Positions 33,282 to 42,485 are shown, counted from the first letter of the stretch. The stretch is DNA of 64,000 bases from Flavobacteriales bacterium (GCA_020635695.1 JACJZH010000010.1:62001-126000); one strand, 5' to 3'. Translations and numbers: made by a program. Notes: generated from the letters alone by a model not told the origin.

Positions 33282-34136
33282 ATGGCCGAACACCAATTGC
33301 GCCCGTTGGACCTGGACGAGACCGGGATAGCCTGCGTCGGCGACCTTCTCCGGGCCGTGTTCCCGGAAGCGTTGCACTTCACCAACGAGGTGATCCGTTG
33401 GCAATACCTGGACAACCCCGAGGGCAGGGCCGTGGGCTTCAACGCCTGGGCCGGCGACGTCCTGGCCGGACACTACGTCACCATTCCCCTGCGGGCACGG
33501 GTACATGGGAAGGAGGAAAGAGGCCTGCTCTCGTTGAACACGGCCACACACGCCGATCACCGCGGCAAGGGTTTGTTCACCAGGCTGGCGCAGGCGACCT
33601 ACGATCGGGCGGCCTCCGAGGGTTACGGCTTCGTGGTGGGCGTGGCGAACGCCAACAGCACCCACGGGTTCACGAAGAAGCTCGGCTTCCAACTCGTTGG
33701 ACCGCTCCGGGCCATGGTGGGCGTGGGTCCGATCCCCTTCCGCGGGCGTCGGGAGGAACCCGTCTTTGAACCGATCCGGGACCCGGCCTGGATCACCTGG
33801 CGCTTGTCCCATCCCGTGAACCGATATGCGAAGGCCCGTCAAGGCCAGGGCGTGCTGGTGCTCAGCGAACGGCGCATGAAGGGCTTCCGCTTCCTGCTCT
33901 ACACCACTTCCGAAGGGCTGGACGGCGACGGCCTTCCCATGACGAAAGCTCCGGTGCGCAAGGCCTGGATCGGGCTTGGCCCGGGATACGGCTGGAGAGG
34001 CAGCGCCTACCTGAACGTGCCCATGAAGCAGCGGCCGTCGCCGTTGAACCTGATCTTCAAGGACCTCACCGGTGCGGGAAGGCGGCTGGACCCTGCCAGG
34101 ACCTGCTTCCAGGCGATCGACTTCGATACGCTCTAG
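33282..34136 (+). CDS. GNAT family N-acetyltransferase
   Basis: 284 aa. The acetyl-CoA loop is ADHRGKGLFTRLAQATYDRA (about residues 91-110), followed by FVVGVANANSTHGFTKKLGF, motif B of the GNAT fold. The C-terminal 120 residues form a second region without a clear name, as in Eis- or DUF-type two-domain GNATs. Acceptor unknown. It is likely cotranscribed with the gene ending 4 nt upstream; its stop shares CTAG with the convergent barrel gene. Confidence 0.85.
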   Translation: MAEHQLRPLDLDETGIACVGDLLRAVFPEALHFTNEVIRWQYLDNPEGRAVGFNAWAGDVLAGHYVTIPLRARVHGKEERGLLSLNTATHADHRGKGLFTRLAQATYDRAASEGYGFVVGVANANSTHGFTKKLGFQLVGPLRAMVGVGPIPFRGRREEPVFEPIRDPAWITWRLSHPVNRYAKARQGQGVLVLSERRMKGFRFLLYTTSEGLDGDGLPMTKAPVRKAWIGLGPGYGWRGSAYLNVPMKQRPSPLNLIFKDLTGAGRRLDPARTCFQAIDFDTL

Positions 34137-34774
34137 AACCGGAACGCGAGCGAGGCCCCCAGGGTGAATCCTCCGGTGTTGAGGTCGGCCTCGAAGTTCT
34201 CCAAGGACTGACCACCGCCATTCCGCTCGAACTCCTTCAACGCCAGGCTGGTGGTGAGGAAGCGGGCACGCAGGTGGAGGCCGATCAGGTCGCTGAACTG
34301 GAACACCACGCCGCTGCTGAGCCCGAAGTTGGGACCGCGGTAGGTGGAGGTATAGGCGCCAAGGGCATCCGAATCGTCGATCCGTAGCGTGCTGCCTCCG
34401 AACTGGAGCCCGGCCGTCCAGGCGAAACGCTCGTTGTTCACCAGGTAGAACCGGGGGGCGATGCCGAAGAGCACCAGCCCATTGGTGCGGGTGGCGCTGG
34501 AGTCCAGGTAACTGCCGGGCTCGAAATAGACACCCAGGCTGAAGACCTTCGCCAGGCCGTACTGGAACTCGATCGGGAAGGTCACGGTGGCGGCCCCGTC
34601 CGACTCCTTCGAGGTGATGGGGACGCCCAGGATGCGGATGGTCTGCTCGTACTGGGTGGCATGCCCGCCGGCGTTCACCCCTACGGCCAGGTGGATGGTG
34701 CCCTGGTCGTTCACCTGCGACGAGGCTGCCAGACCGGAAAGGACCAGCATCGACAGTAAAAGGAGGCGCTTCAT
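34133..34774 (-). CDS. Outer-membrane beta-barrel protein
   Basis: 213 aa. Signal peptide 1-19 (MKRLLLLSMLVLSGLAASS). The mature protein is a succession of amphipathic strands with aromatic girdles (PIEFQYGLAKVFSLGVYFEPG, APRFYLVNNERFAWTAGLQFG) and ends GFTLGASLAFRF, the C-terminal Phe typical of outer-membrane barrels. Its ATG overlaps the TGA of the glycosyltransferase-methyltransferase gene, so it is the last cistron of that operon. Confidence 0.85.
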   Translation of the reverse strand: MKRLLLLSMLVLSGLAASSQVNDQGTIHLAVGVNAGGHATQYEQTIRILGVPITSKESDGAATVTFPIEFQYGLAKVFSLGVYFEPGSYLDSSATRTNGLVLFGIAPRFYLVNNERFAWTAGLQFGGSTLRIDDSDALGAYTSTYRGPNFGLSSGVVFQFSDLIGLHLRARFLTTSLALKEFERNGGGQSLENFEADLNTGGFTLGASLAFRF

Positions 34775-36573
34775 GCGGAACGGAGGGTATAGGTGACCTG
34801 CCGGAAGACGAGCAAGGTGCGTGCCACGTCCTTGCGCACCACGCGGAGACCAAGTTCCACAAAACAACGCTCCCACCCCGCCTCGTCGCGGTTGGTGCGC
34901 GGGTGGTCCAGAAATTCCAGGTTGATCAGGCTGTCGAACACGTAGGTGAGCAGGCGCTGGACCCGGTCGGTGTACACGTCCTCCATCACCACCACCTCCT
35001 CCCCGACCCGGGCGGCTTCGCGGAGCAGCTGTTCCTGGGAGCGGGTATGGTGGAGCACGGTGATCAGCAGCACGCAGCGGAAATGTCCGTCCGCGAAGGG
35101 CAGGCCGCGGCCATCGATCACGGTGGGGTGCACTTCAGGGAACAGGCTCTCGTCGATCACATCCACGGTGGTCATGTGGCGACCCTCCTCCTGCAAGAGC
35201 CTGGCCAGTGCTCCATTGCCGGTGCCGATGTCGAGCACGGGCGCGCTGGCCGGGACGAGCGGCAGCAGACGCGGGGTCTTCATCCGGGCGCGGAACAGGG
35301 CGCCGGCACGGGTGTGGACCATCAGCTCCAGGGCCAGCACCAGCAGGAGCAGGACGTGGGCCACACCCACCCAGGCGTAGGGCTGTTCCCAAGGGATCAC
35401 GGTGTAGGTGAGGTAGGTGGGCACAGCCAGCGCGGCGTACCAGTAGGGCCACCGGTAGGGCGTGAACAGGGCCAGCGCCAGCAGGGGCACGATGTACCAC
35501 GGATGCACCGTGCTGGAGAAACCCAGGTAGATGGCCACCACCCACAGGAAGCCCTCCTCCGGCGTTCGCCAGGCGCGCTTCAGGAACAGTGCCGAGAAGG
35601 CCAGTACCATGAGCAGGGGCATCACCGGCCCGCCCTTCACCCAGGTCTCGGGCAAGAGCACCTTCAGGGCTTCGTACAGACCACCGAAGAACTCGAAGTG
35701 CGCAGCATAGAGGCGCAGGCTCTCCAGCACATGTGCCACCAGGTCGGGCGTGTACCAAGGCAGCCAGGATACCGTGAACACACCGATGGCCACGCCCGCC
35801 GCCCCGAAGGCCCGTCGCCAGCCGAGGAAGGCCGGGAACACCCCCAACAACACCAGCGGCCAGAGCTTCACGGCAATCGCCAGGCCCAGCGCCAGTCCTG
35901 CAGAAGCCCATGCTGACCGGTGCACCGCGAGCAAGGTGAAAAGCAGGAGGGGCACCACGAAGGCCTCGCTATGCAGGTTGCCCACCAGCTCCACGATCAC
36001 CACGGGGTTCAGTGCGTAGAGGGCAGCCCTGCCGGTGTGCTGGCCGTTCACCTGCAGCAGCCGGAGCATGGCCAGCATGGCGAGCCCTTCGGCCATCAGC
36101 ACCAAGGCGCGCAGGGCCACCGTCATGCCGTGGAGGTCGCCCCCACCCAGCCACGCGGCCACGGCGAAGCAGGCCTGGCTCACCGGCGGGTAGGTCGTGT
36201 GCCGGTCCGGGGAGTTCAACAGGCCCAACAGGTCTTCCGGGACCTTCAACCCCTGCTCCAGGGCCTCGATGGGCACGTGGGCGAAGGGCGACATGCCCTG
36301 CACCGAGCACAGCCCGTCCCAGAGGTAGCGGTAGTGGTCGTCCGAGAACAGGGGCTCGGCAGGAAGCAGCGCCAGACGCAGACCGAAGGCGAGCAGGATC
36401 AGGTCCCGCATGGACAGGGGCCTTCCACCGAGCACGAGCACATAACCCAGGAACGCGGCCAGGTAGCCCCCGCCCCACTGCCACCAGACCGACCGGTCCA
36501 CGGCGTAGCCGAGCAGCAGGATGCCAAGCGCCAGCAACACGATGCCGGAGGTGCGTGCCAGGGGACCCTTCAC
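34771..36573 (-). CDS. Fusion: GT-C type glycosyltransferase plus class I SAM methyltransferase
   Basis: 600 aa from GTG 36573. Residues 1-430 hold 11-13 membrane helices. An acidic pair FSDDHYRYLWDG follows the first helices, as in polyprenyl-phosphate-dependent GT-C mannosyltransferases; HSEAFVVPLLL and FSSTVHPWYIVPLL are family-like. Residues 445-600 are a soluble Rossmann methyltransferase with LDIGTGNGALARLL and VLLITVLHHTRSQEQLL. There is no stop or frame break between them. The start GTG overlaps the TGA of the GT2 gene (GTGA), and the stop overlaps the barrel gene (ATGA). Probably builds and methylates an envelope glycan or lipid-linked sugar. Confidence 0.8.
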   Translation of the reverse strand: MKGPLARTSGIVLLALGILLLGYAVDRSVWWQWGGGYLAAFLGYVLVLGGRPLSMRDLILLAFGLRLALLPAEPLFSDDHYRYLWDGLCSVQGMSPFAHVPIEALEQGLKVPEDLLGLLNSPDRHTTYPPVSQACFAVAAWLGGGDLHGMTVALRALVLMAEGLAMLAMLRLLQVNGQHTGRAALYALNPVVIVELVGNLHSEAFVVPLLLFTLLAVHRSAWASAGLALGLAIAVKLWPLVLLGVFPAFLGWRRAFGAAGVAIGVFTVSWLPWYTPDLVAHVLESLRLYAAHFEFFGGLYEALKVLLPETWVKGGPVMPLLMVLAFSALFLKRAWRTPEEGFLWVVAIYLGFSSTVHPWYIVPLLALALFTPYRWPYWYAALAVPTYLTYTVIPWEQPYAWVGVAHVLLLLVLALELMVHTRAGALFRARMKTPRLLPLVPASAPVLDIGTGNGALARLLQEEGRHMTTVDVIDESLFPEVHPTVIDGRGLPFADGHFRCVLLITVLHHTRSQEQLLREAARVGEEVVVMEDVYTDRVQRLLTYVFDSLINLEFLDHPRTNRDEAGWERCFVELGLRVVRKDVARTLLVFRQVTYTLRSA

Positions 36574-38036
36574 CGGGAGAGACGCATGGAATGCAGCAGG
36601 GACAGGCTGAATACGGCCCCGAAGCCCAGGGCCAGCATGCCATGGAAGAGCCAGAGCCCCCCATCGCGCAGCAGCCAGCCGGCCCAGAGCGCTGCCACCG
36701 CATAGAGGAACAGCAGGCCTTCGAACCAGAGCAGCGGACCACGCCTGGTGCGCAGGTAGCGATCGCCGTGCAAGCCATCCGCCTTGCCCACCAGCCCCAG
36801 CTTGGGGGTGCGCACGAAGCCACTGCGGATGCCCAGGTAGCCCTCGGCCACGGCCAGGGCATTGTGCAGGCTGAGCCCCATGCTCAGGGCCAGGAACAGC
36901 GGGAACTGCCAGGCGAAGGTGCGCCAGGGCATGCGGGTGCTGTTCCGCTGGGCCACCGCGTAGTACACCGCCAGCACCAGCAGGCTGAAGGTGAAGACCA
37001 GCGCGGCTTGGAAGAGCGCCTGCAGCTCGGGGTGCCGATGTTTCAGCCAGAGGACGGGGCCACTGAGCAACACCAGCCCGATCACGGCCAGGAACACCGT
37101 GCTGTTCATGAGGTGCAACACGGCATGGACCTTCGTTCCCAAGGAAAGCCGCGGATGTCGCAGCACGCTTCCCAGGTCCAGCCGCACGCATTCGGCGGCG
37201 CCCTTGTTCCAGCGGCGCTGCTGGGCCTTCAGGGCGTTCATCTCGGCGGGAAGTTCGGCCGGGCAGACCACGTGCTCCAGGTAGCGGAACCGCCAGCCGG
37301 CCAGCTGCGCCCGGTAGCTCAGGTCCAGGTCCTCGGTGAGCGAGTCGGGCCGCCAGCCGCCGGCCTCCGCGATGCAGCGCTTGCGCCACACGCCGCCCGT
37401 GCCGTTGAAGTTGATGAAGTGCCCCAACGCGTTGCGCCCGACCTGCTCCACGCTGAAGTGGGCGTCGAGCCCGAAGGCCTGCAGGCGCGTCAGCAGGTTA
37501 CCTTCCCGGTTCAGGTGCCCCCAGCGGGTCTGCACCATGCCGATGCCGGCGTCCGCGAACCAGGGCACCGTGCGGCGCAGGAAGTCCGCGTCCGGCAGGA
37601 AGTCGGCGTCGAAGATGGCGATCAGCTCCCCCTTCGCACGGGCCGTCCCGAAGGCCAGGGCACCCGCCTTGTACCCGGTGCGTTCACCGCGGCGCAGGTG
37701 CACGATGTCCACACCCCGTTCCCGCCAGGCCGCACACCGGGCCGCTGCGAGGCCCACGGTCTCATCGTCGCTGTCGTCCAGCACCTGCACTTCCAGCCGG
37801 TCAAGCGGCCAGTCGAAAGCGCACACCCGGTCGATCAGCCGCTCCACGACATGGCGCTCATTGAACACGGGCAGCTGAACGGTCACCCTGGGAAGCACCT
37901 GCGGCAACGGAGGTTCGGGTTCCGCAGGGCGTGCCTTCTGCCGCAGGTAGGCCACGGTCAGGTGCAACTGGCCCAGGCTGAAGAGCAGGATGAAGCCCAA
38001 CAGCAGCCCGTACATCACCAGCACCACCATGCCCAT
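36570..38036 (-). CDS. Membrane GT2 glycosyltransferase (cellulose-synthase-like)
   Basis: 488 aa. One N-terminal membrane helix, then a GT2 catalytic domain with VQLPVFNER, DDSDDET, FDADFLPD, TEDLDLSYR and QQRRWNKG (the D,D,D,QxxRW set of processive enzymes), then four or more membrane helices from about 310. Related proteins make glycolipid or polysaccharide chains from nucleotide sugars. It is 3 nt after the smaller GT2 gene and coupled to the fusion gene downstream. Confidence 0.9.
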   Translation of the reverse strand: MGMVVLVMYGLLLGFILLFSLGQLHLTVAYLRQKARPAEPEPPLPQVLPRVTVQLPVFNERHVVERLIDRVCAFDWPLDRLEVQVLDDSDDETVGLAAARCAAWRERGVDIVHLRRGERTGYKAGALAFGTARAKGELIAIFDADFLPDADFLRRTVPWFADAGIGMVQTRWGHLNREGNLLTRLQAFGLDAHFSVEQVGRNALGHFINFNGTGGVWRKRCIAEAGGWRPDSLTEDLDLSYRAQLAGWRFRYLEHVVCPAELPAEMNALKAQQRRWNKGAAECVRLDLGSVLRHPRLSLGTKVHAVLHLMNSTVFLAVIGLVLLSGPVLWLKHRHPELQALFQAALVFTFSLLVLAVYYAVAQRNSTRMPWRTFAWQFPLFLALSMGLSLHNALAVAEGYLGIRSGFVRTPKLGLVGKADGLHGDRYLRTRRGPLLWFEGLLFLYAVAALWAGWLLRDGGLWLFHGMLALGFGAVFSLSLLHSMRLSR

Positions 38037-38039
38037 CGT

Positions 38040-38723
38040 TCAGCGGTACTTGAAAATGGTGGCGATGATCTTGTACCCGGCCATGATCGTGCCTTTCAGG
38101 GTGCCGCTCACCTTGCTGAAGCCGATGCGTCGACGGTAGTCCACGGGCACCTCGGCGTAAGGTAGTCGCTGTCTGGCGGCCTTCACCTGCATCTCCACCG
38201 TCCAGCCGTAGTTGCGGTCCTCCATGCCCAGGTGCTCCAGGGCCTCCCAGCGGATGGCCCGGAAAGGCCCGAGGTCAGTGTAATGCACGCCGTACAGCCA
38301 GCGCATCAGGGTGCAGGCCAGCCGGTTGCCGAACACCTGCTGGGGCGTCATGCTGCCCCGTTCGCGGGTGCCCAGGGCGCGCGACCCGATCACCAGGTCG
38401 GCCTGATCTTCGGCGATCGGCGCCAGGAGCCTGGGCAGTTCCTCGGGATGGTCGCTGTGGTCCCCGTCCAGGAACACCACCACATCGGGCCGGCGCTCCT
38501 TGTCCCGCAGGTGGGCGATGCCCATCAGGCAGGCGTTGCCGTAGCCGCGCAGGGGTTGGTCCAGCACGGTGGCGCCGGCCTCTTCGGCACGCTGCCGGGT
38601 GCGGTCGCTGCTGGCGTTGTTCACCACCACCACCTCGCGCACCAGCTCCTTCGGGATGTCGCGCACCACGTGACCCACGGCCTCCTCCTCGTTGAAGGCG
38701 GGAATGATGACATCGACGATCAT
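38040..38723 (-). CDS. GT2 glycosyltransferase, dolichyl-phosphate-mannose-synthase-like
   Basis: 227 aa. VDVIIPAFNEEEAVGHV at the N-terminus, VVNNASSD, FLDGDHSDHPEEL and a late GSRALGTRERGSMTPQQ loop, as in polyprenyl-phosphate sugar transferases without membrane domains. It could load a sugar on a polyprenyl carrier used by the GT-C enzyme in the same operon. ATG 38723 follows minus-strand GATCTTCG by 6 nt. First gene of the operon. Confidence 0.9.
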   Translation of the reverse strand: MIVDVIIPAFNEEEAVGHVVRDIPKELVREVVVVNNASSDRTRQRAEEAGATVLDQPLRGYGNACLMGIAHLRDKERRPDVVVFLDGDHSDHPEELPRLLAPIAEDQADLVIGSRALGTRERGSMTPQQVFGNRLACTLMRWLYGVHYTDLGPFRAIRWEALEHLGMEDRNYGWTVEMQVKAARQRLPYAEVPVDYRRRIGFSKVSGTLKGTIMAGYKIIATIFKYR

Positions 38724-38729
38724 GGGCGG

Positions 38730-38737
38730 CGAAGATC
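38730..38737 (-). promoter_or_regulatory. -7-like element directly before the GT operon
   Basis: Minus strand GATCTTCG, 6 nt before ATG 38723; the same octamer precedes paaG and paaH. Two mismatches to TAnnTTTG. Confidence 0.35.
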
Positions 38738-38780
38738 GGGAATGGCGGTTCGGACTGGTCCCGGAAAGGAGACCTTCCCG

Positions 38781-38799
38781 GTCGAACCGGTGGTTCGAC
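38781..38799. terminator. Perfect inverted repeat after the polyferredoxin gene
   Basis: 8-bp arms GTCGAACC/GGTTCGAC with a 3-nt loop in the 111-bp gap between the polyferredoxin and GT operons. No T run follows on the minus strand, so it may be a terminator or a protein-binding palindrome. Confidence 0.4.
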
Positions 38800-38834
38800 A
38801 CTACGACCGCCTGGAAGCGGAGCGTGGCCAGGAG

Positions 38835-40145
38835 CTACCGCTCCTCAAGACGCAGCTTCCAGTCGCCGTTCTCCAGGCGCAGCACACCGCGCGGGCACAC
38901 CTCGGCGCAGATGCCGCAGCCCACGCAGCTGGCCCGCACGATGTCCTGCCCGCGCTGGGCGTAGCTGCGCACATCGATGCCCATCTCGCAGTAGGTGCTG
39001 CAGTTGCCGCAGCTGATGCACTGCCCGCCGTTGGTGGTGATGCGGAAGCGGCTGAAGAAGCGTTGTACGATGCCCAGGTAGGCGGCCATGGGGCAGCCGA
39101 AGCGACACCACACCCGGCTGCCCAACAGCGGGTAGAAACCCACTCCCACCACCCCACTGAACACCGCACCGATCACGAAGCCATAGGCCTTTGCAAAGCC
39201 TTGCGAGAAGCTCCCGAGCCAGCCCCCCTCCAGGGCGCTGTTCACCCAGAGCAATGCCGTGAGCAGCGTGATCAGCAGCAACACCCCATGCACCATCCAG
39301 CGCTCGATCTTCCAGGCCTTCAGGCTCTTGTCGCTGAGCTGCCGGAAGGGATCGCCGGCCGTTTCCGCCAAGCCGCCGCAGCCGCACACCCAGCTGCAGT
39401 ACCAGCGCTTTCCGTAGAGGAAGGTGAGCACTGGCGTGGCCACGAAAGTGAGCACGAGCCCGATGCCGATGGCCCAAAGCCCCAGCGTGGTGGTGCTGAA
39501 GGAACCGACCGTTCCAGGCCACAGGGCGTCGTAGTCCAGCGGCCAGAAATAGCTGAAGTAGAACTCCGGCCGCTGCATCAGGGCCAGGAAGGCGGGCAGC
39601 AGGAACGCGAAGCCGAGCTGGAAGAACATCACGCTCACGGTGCGCCAGGTCTGATAGCGGCTGTGGCGGTACTTCACCAGGAACTTCGCCCCCATCACCA
39701 GCACGGCGAAGGTGTAGAAGCCCCCGTAGGCGAACCACTGGTCGGCGGGTCTCCCGCGCAGCAGCCTGCTCAGCGGGTCGAAGAGCCGGGTGATGCCGGC
39801 AATGCTTTCCGGGAACCAGTACAGGGCCACGTAGTAGGCCGTGAAAGCGATGCCCAGGGCCCAGGCGATGGCACCGCGTGCCGTGAGCGAACGATGGAAC
39901 ACGCCGTCGTTCCGGACCCCAGCCGGCTTTCCGACATAACGCCCCCGGATCACCAGGAGGACAGCAAGCGCCAGCGCTCCCCAACCCACGCCAAGCACCA
40001 GCGCAGGATGATCGGCGCCGAAACCGAACAGTGCGGCCACCAAGACCATGGTCCCTGTCCCGGCGCCCCAGGCGGCCAAGCGCGTGGACCCCACACCCAG
40101 GTGGTGAGGCCCCGCCAGGGACAGGCTCCGATCGCTCCGGCTCAT
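38835..40145 (-). CDS. Membrane polyferredoxin (NapH/CcoG-like 4Fe-4S protein)
   Basis: 436 aa from ATG 40145. Seven or so membrane helices; cytosol-facing Cys motifs CSWVCGCGG and WCRFGCPMA as in NapH/RdxA-type proteins; and two C-terminal 4Fe-4S sites, CISCGNCSTYCEMG and CVGCGICAEVCPRG. It should pass electrons between the quinone pool or a soluble donor and an unknown acceptor. The ATG overlaps the TGA of the FAD oxidoreductase gene, so both are made together and probably form one redox chain. Confidence 0.85.
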   Translation of the reverse strand: MSRSDRSLSLAGPHHLGVGSTRLAAWGAGTGTMVLVAALFGFGADHPALVLGVGWGALALAVLLVIRGRYVGKPAGVRNDGVFHRSLTARGAIAWALGIAFTAYYVALYWFPESIAGITRLFDPLSRLLRGRPADQWFAYGGFYTFAVLVMGAKFLVKYRHSRYQTWRTVSVMFFQLGFAFLLPAFLALMQRPEFYFSYFWPLDYDALWPGTVGSFSTTTLGLWAIGIGLVLTFVATPVLTFLYGKRWYCSWVCGCGGLAETAGDPFRQLSDKSLKAWKIERWMVHGVLLLITLLTALLWVNSALEGGWLGSFSQGFAKAYGFVIGAVFSGVVGVGFYPLLGSRVWCRFGCPMAAYLGIVQRFFSRFRITTNGGQCISCGNCSTYCEMGIDVRSYAQRGQDIVRASCVGCGICAEVCPRGVLRLENGDWKLRLEER

Positions 40146-41425
40146 GGTACTACGGGCATAAAGGACTGCGCCAGATCGCGCACATACCGGCGGTGGAACT
40201 CCGGATCGAAATGGGCCCGTTCGAGCCCGGCCACCACCGCATCGATGGAGGCACCTTGACGCAGCCACGCATCGAAGACCTCGTGACGGAGCCGGACGCC
40301 CAGGGCGTTCACCCCGAGGAAGCGCCGCGAGGCCTTCTCCCAGACCAGGTGCAGGGAACGCCGGCCATCCGGATGTTCCCAGGTGTGCGCATCATGCCCT
40401 TCGTCCAGAATTGCGGGTACCCGGCCATAGGTCTGGTACTCGATGTCGAAGAACTTGGCGCTGTTGAACCAGGGCCCGGGATCGTAGGCCGTGCGTTCAC
40501 CGGTGATGGTGCGGGCCACCGCCTCGCCCATCATCCGGCCCGTGTACCACACCGCTTCGATCGCGGGCCTTCCGGGTTCCGGATGCGCTTGCAATTGCGC
40601 ACAGTCCCCGGCCGCGTAGACATCCCGTACGTTCGTTTCCAGGAATCCGTTCACCAGCACCCCACGGTCGGTCGAGACGCCGCTGCCCTGCAGGAAGCCG
40701 ATGTTCGGCGACACGCCTACACCGATGCCCACGAAGCCCGCGGGAAATTCCTCCCTGTTGGTGGTGCGCACGGCCTTCACCCGGCCTGTGCCGTCGTCCA
40801 CCAGCTCCTGAAGCCCGGTCCCGAGGCGCAGGTCGATGCCGTGCTCCCGCAAATGCCGTTCGATGAGGTGGGAACCCGCCTCCGGTAGTACCCTGCCCCA
40901 AAAGCGGGGTTCGCGCACCAGGAAGGTGACGTGGATGCCCCGGCTGTGCAGCATCTCCGCCAGTTCCACGCCGATGAGGCCGCCACCGACCACCACGGCC
41001 TGTCGCACGCCTGTCGTATCGCGTTCCATACGCTCCAGGTCCTGCAAGCCGTAGAGGCCCTGCACCCCGCGCAGGTCCTGTCCCGGCCAGCCGAAGAGGT
41101 TGCTGCGGCTGCCGCTGGCTACCAGCAGGACGTCCCAGGTGATCCACCGCCCATCGCTCAATTCCAGTTCCCGCGAGGTCGTGTCCACCCGCTCGACCCA
41201 GCCACGGACCAGATCGATCCCGTTCTTCGCCCAGAAGTGGTCCTCGTAGGGCTTGGTGTGCGCGTAGCGCATGTGGCCCATGTAGATGTACATGAGCGCG
41301 GTGCGGCTGTAGAAATGGTCGCTCTCACCGGAGACCACGGTGATGCGGTCGTCGCTCCGTTTGCGGATGTGCCGCGCAGCGGTGATGCCACTGATGCCGT
41401 TCCCGATGATCACGATGTGCCGCAT
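40142..41425 (-). CDS. NAD(P)/FAD-dependent oxidoreductase
   Basis: 427 aa from ATG 41425 (MRHIVIIGNGISGITAARHI). Two dinucleotide-binding motifs: GNGISG near the N-terminus (FAD) and VVVGGGLIGVELAEML (NAD(P)H); the FAD-closing motif is VYAAGDCAQL. No redox-active CxxxxC is visible, so it resembles ferredoxin/rubredoxin or NirB-type reductases more than disulfide reductases. The C-terminal 110 residues have an extra domain (WVWEK-like SLHLVWEKASRRFLGVNALG). Likely electron donor to the membrane polyferredoxin. Confidence 0.85.
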   Translation of the reverse strand: MRHIVIIGNGISGITAARHIRKRSDDRITVVSGESDHFYSRTALMYIYMGHMRYAHTKPYEDHFWAKNGIDLVRGWVERVDTTSRELELSDGRWITWDVLLVASGSRSNLFGWPGQDLRGVQGLYGLQDLERMERDTTGVRQAVVVGGGLIGVELAEMLHSRGIHVTFLVREPRFWGRVLPEAGSHLIERHLREHGIDLRLGTGLQELVDDGTGRVKAVRTTNREEFPAGFVGIGVGVSPNIGFLQGSGVSTDRGVLVNGFLETNVRDVYAAGDCAQLQAHPEPGRPAIEAVWYTGRMMGEAVARTITGERTAYDPGPWFNSAKFFDIEYQTYGRVPAILDEGHDAHTWEHPDGRRSLHLVWEKASRRFLGVNALGVRLRHEVFDAWLRQGASIDAVVAGLERAHFDPEFHRRYVRDLAQSFMPVVP

Positions 41426-41465
41426 GCCCGTTTCCACTTCCGAAATTTGATGAAGATCCTGCAGG

Positions 41466-42485
41466 ATGCCACGCTCCGATCACCGCTGGACCGGGATCCC
41501 ACCGTTGCTGATGCTGCTGCTCGGCCTGTCCTCCGGCCTTTGCGGACAGCCGATCCAGGGTGTGTGCTTCACGGGCCCGGACCGCCCCGTCGGGGACACC
41601 GCCCTGGCTCCTCTCGTGGAACTGGGGGCGGACCAGGTCTGCTTCATGCCCTATGCCTTCAGCCGTGCGGAAGGCGACGACCACCGCGTACAGCAGGCCG
41701 ACTGGCAGTGGTGGGGCGAACGCGAGGAGGGCCTTGAACAGCTGGTGAACATGGCCCATGCGCAAGGCCTTCGCGTGATGATGAAACCCCACCTCTGGTT
41801 GGGCCATGGTCAATTCACCGGGCACTACGATCCCGGGAGCGAGGCCGGCTGGCGGTCGTTCGAGGAGAGCTACGCCGACTACGTGGTGCACTATGCCCGC
41901 CTGTCCCGCCAGTGGGGCGTGGACCTGTTCTGCCTGGGTACGGAGCTCGACCATTTCGTCCAGAGCCGGCCCGCCTTCTGGCAGCGCCTGATCGATCGGG
42001 TGAGCGATGCGTTCCAGGGACCATTGACCTACGCCGCCAACTGGGACGAAGTGGAGCGGGTGCCCTTCTGGGGGCGCATGTCCTTCATCGGCGTGGACGG
42101 CTATTTCCCGCTCTGTCCGGCCCCGAACCCCTCGGCGTCGGAGCTCGACGAAGCCTGGACACCCCACCTGGACCGGTTGGAAGCGCTGTCTGCCAGGCAC
42201 CGAAGACCGGTCCTGTTCACCGAGATCGGTTACTGCTGCACCGCCAACTGTGCCGCGGAGCCCTGGAAGGAGGACCCTCGGGCTCCCAAGGATGAGGCCG
42301 CCCAGCATGCGGCCTGGTCGGCCTTCTTCCGGAACGTCACCGGTCGCCCCTGGTATGCCGGCTGTTTCGTCTGGAAGTGGCATGCCTACAGGCCATCCGG
42401 TGAAGCCGATGGCCCTGGCAACGGTTACAGTCCCCAGGGCCTGCCTGCGCTCGATGTGCTGCGAGAGGCGTTCGACCGGCCATGA
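41466..42485 (+). CDS. GH113-like glycoside hydrolase, exported
   Basis: 339 aa. Signal-like hydrophobic stretch at 12-27 (PPLLMLLLGLSSGLCG). TIM-barrel features of GH113: FTGPDRP, MMKPHLWLGHGQFTG, acid/base Glu in LGTELDHF, FIGVDGYFPL and nucleophile Glu in LFTEIGYCC. GH113 members cleave beta-mannans. Start ATG 41466 lies 40 bp from the divergent oxidoreductase gene. The presence of GT genes upstream and this hydrolase is only weak evidence for a shared glycan. Confidence 0.82.
   Translation: MPRSDHRWTGIPPLLMLLLGLSSGLCGQPIQGVCFTGPDRPVGDTALAPLVELGADQVCFMPYAFSRAEGDDHRVQQADWQWWGEREEGLEQLVNMAHAQGLRVMMKPHLWLGHGQFTGHYDPGSEAGWRSFEESYADYVVHYARLSRQWGVDLFCLGTELDHFVQSRPAFWQRLIDRVSDAFQGPLTYAANWDEVERVPFWGRMSFIGVDGYFPLCPAPNPSASELDEAWTPHLDRLEALSARHRRPVLFTEIGYCCTANCAAEPWKEDPRAPKDEAAQHAAWSAFFRNVTGRPWYAGCFVWKWHAYRPSGEADGPGNGYSPQGLPALDVLREAFDRP

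Noticed and set aside
36574..37389. Upstream extension of the GT-C/methyltransferase frame (to 872 aa)
   Set aside because: The extra 270 codons are Arg/Gly/Pro-rich and lie entirely within the GT2 gene on the same strand in another frame; the GTG at 36573 forms a normal GTGA overlap.
36012..38165. 717-codon plus-strand frame opposite the GT2 genes
   Set aside because: Composition of an antisense frame (Gln/His/Pro-rich); the GT2 motifs lie on the minus strand.
34133..38723. Complete polysaccharide export locus
   Set aside because: No Wza/Wzb/Wzx/Wzy, flippase or polymerase genes are present; only glycosyltransferases and a small barrel protein can be supported.
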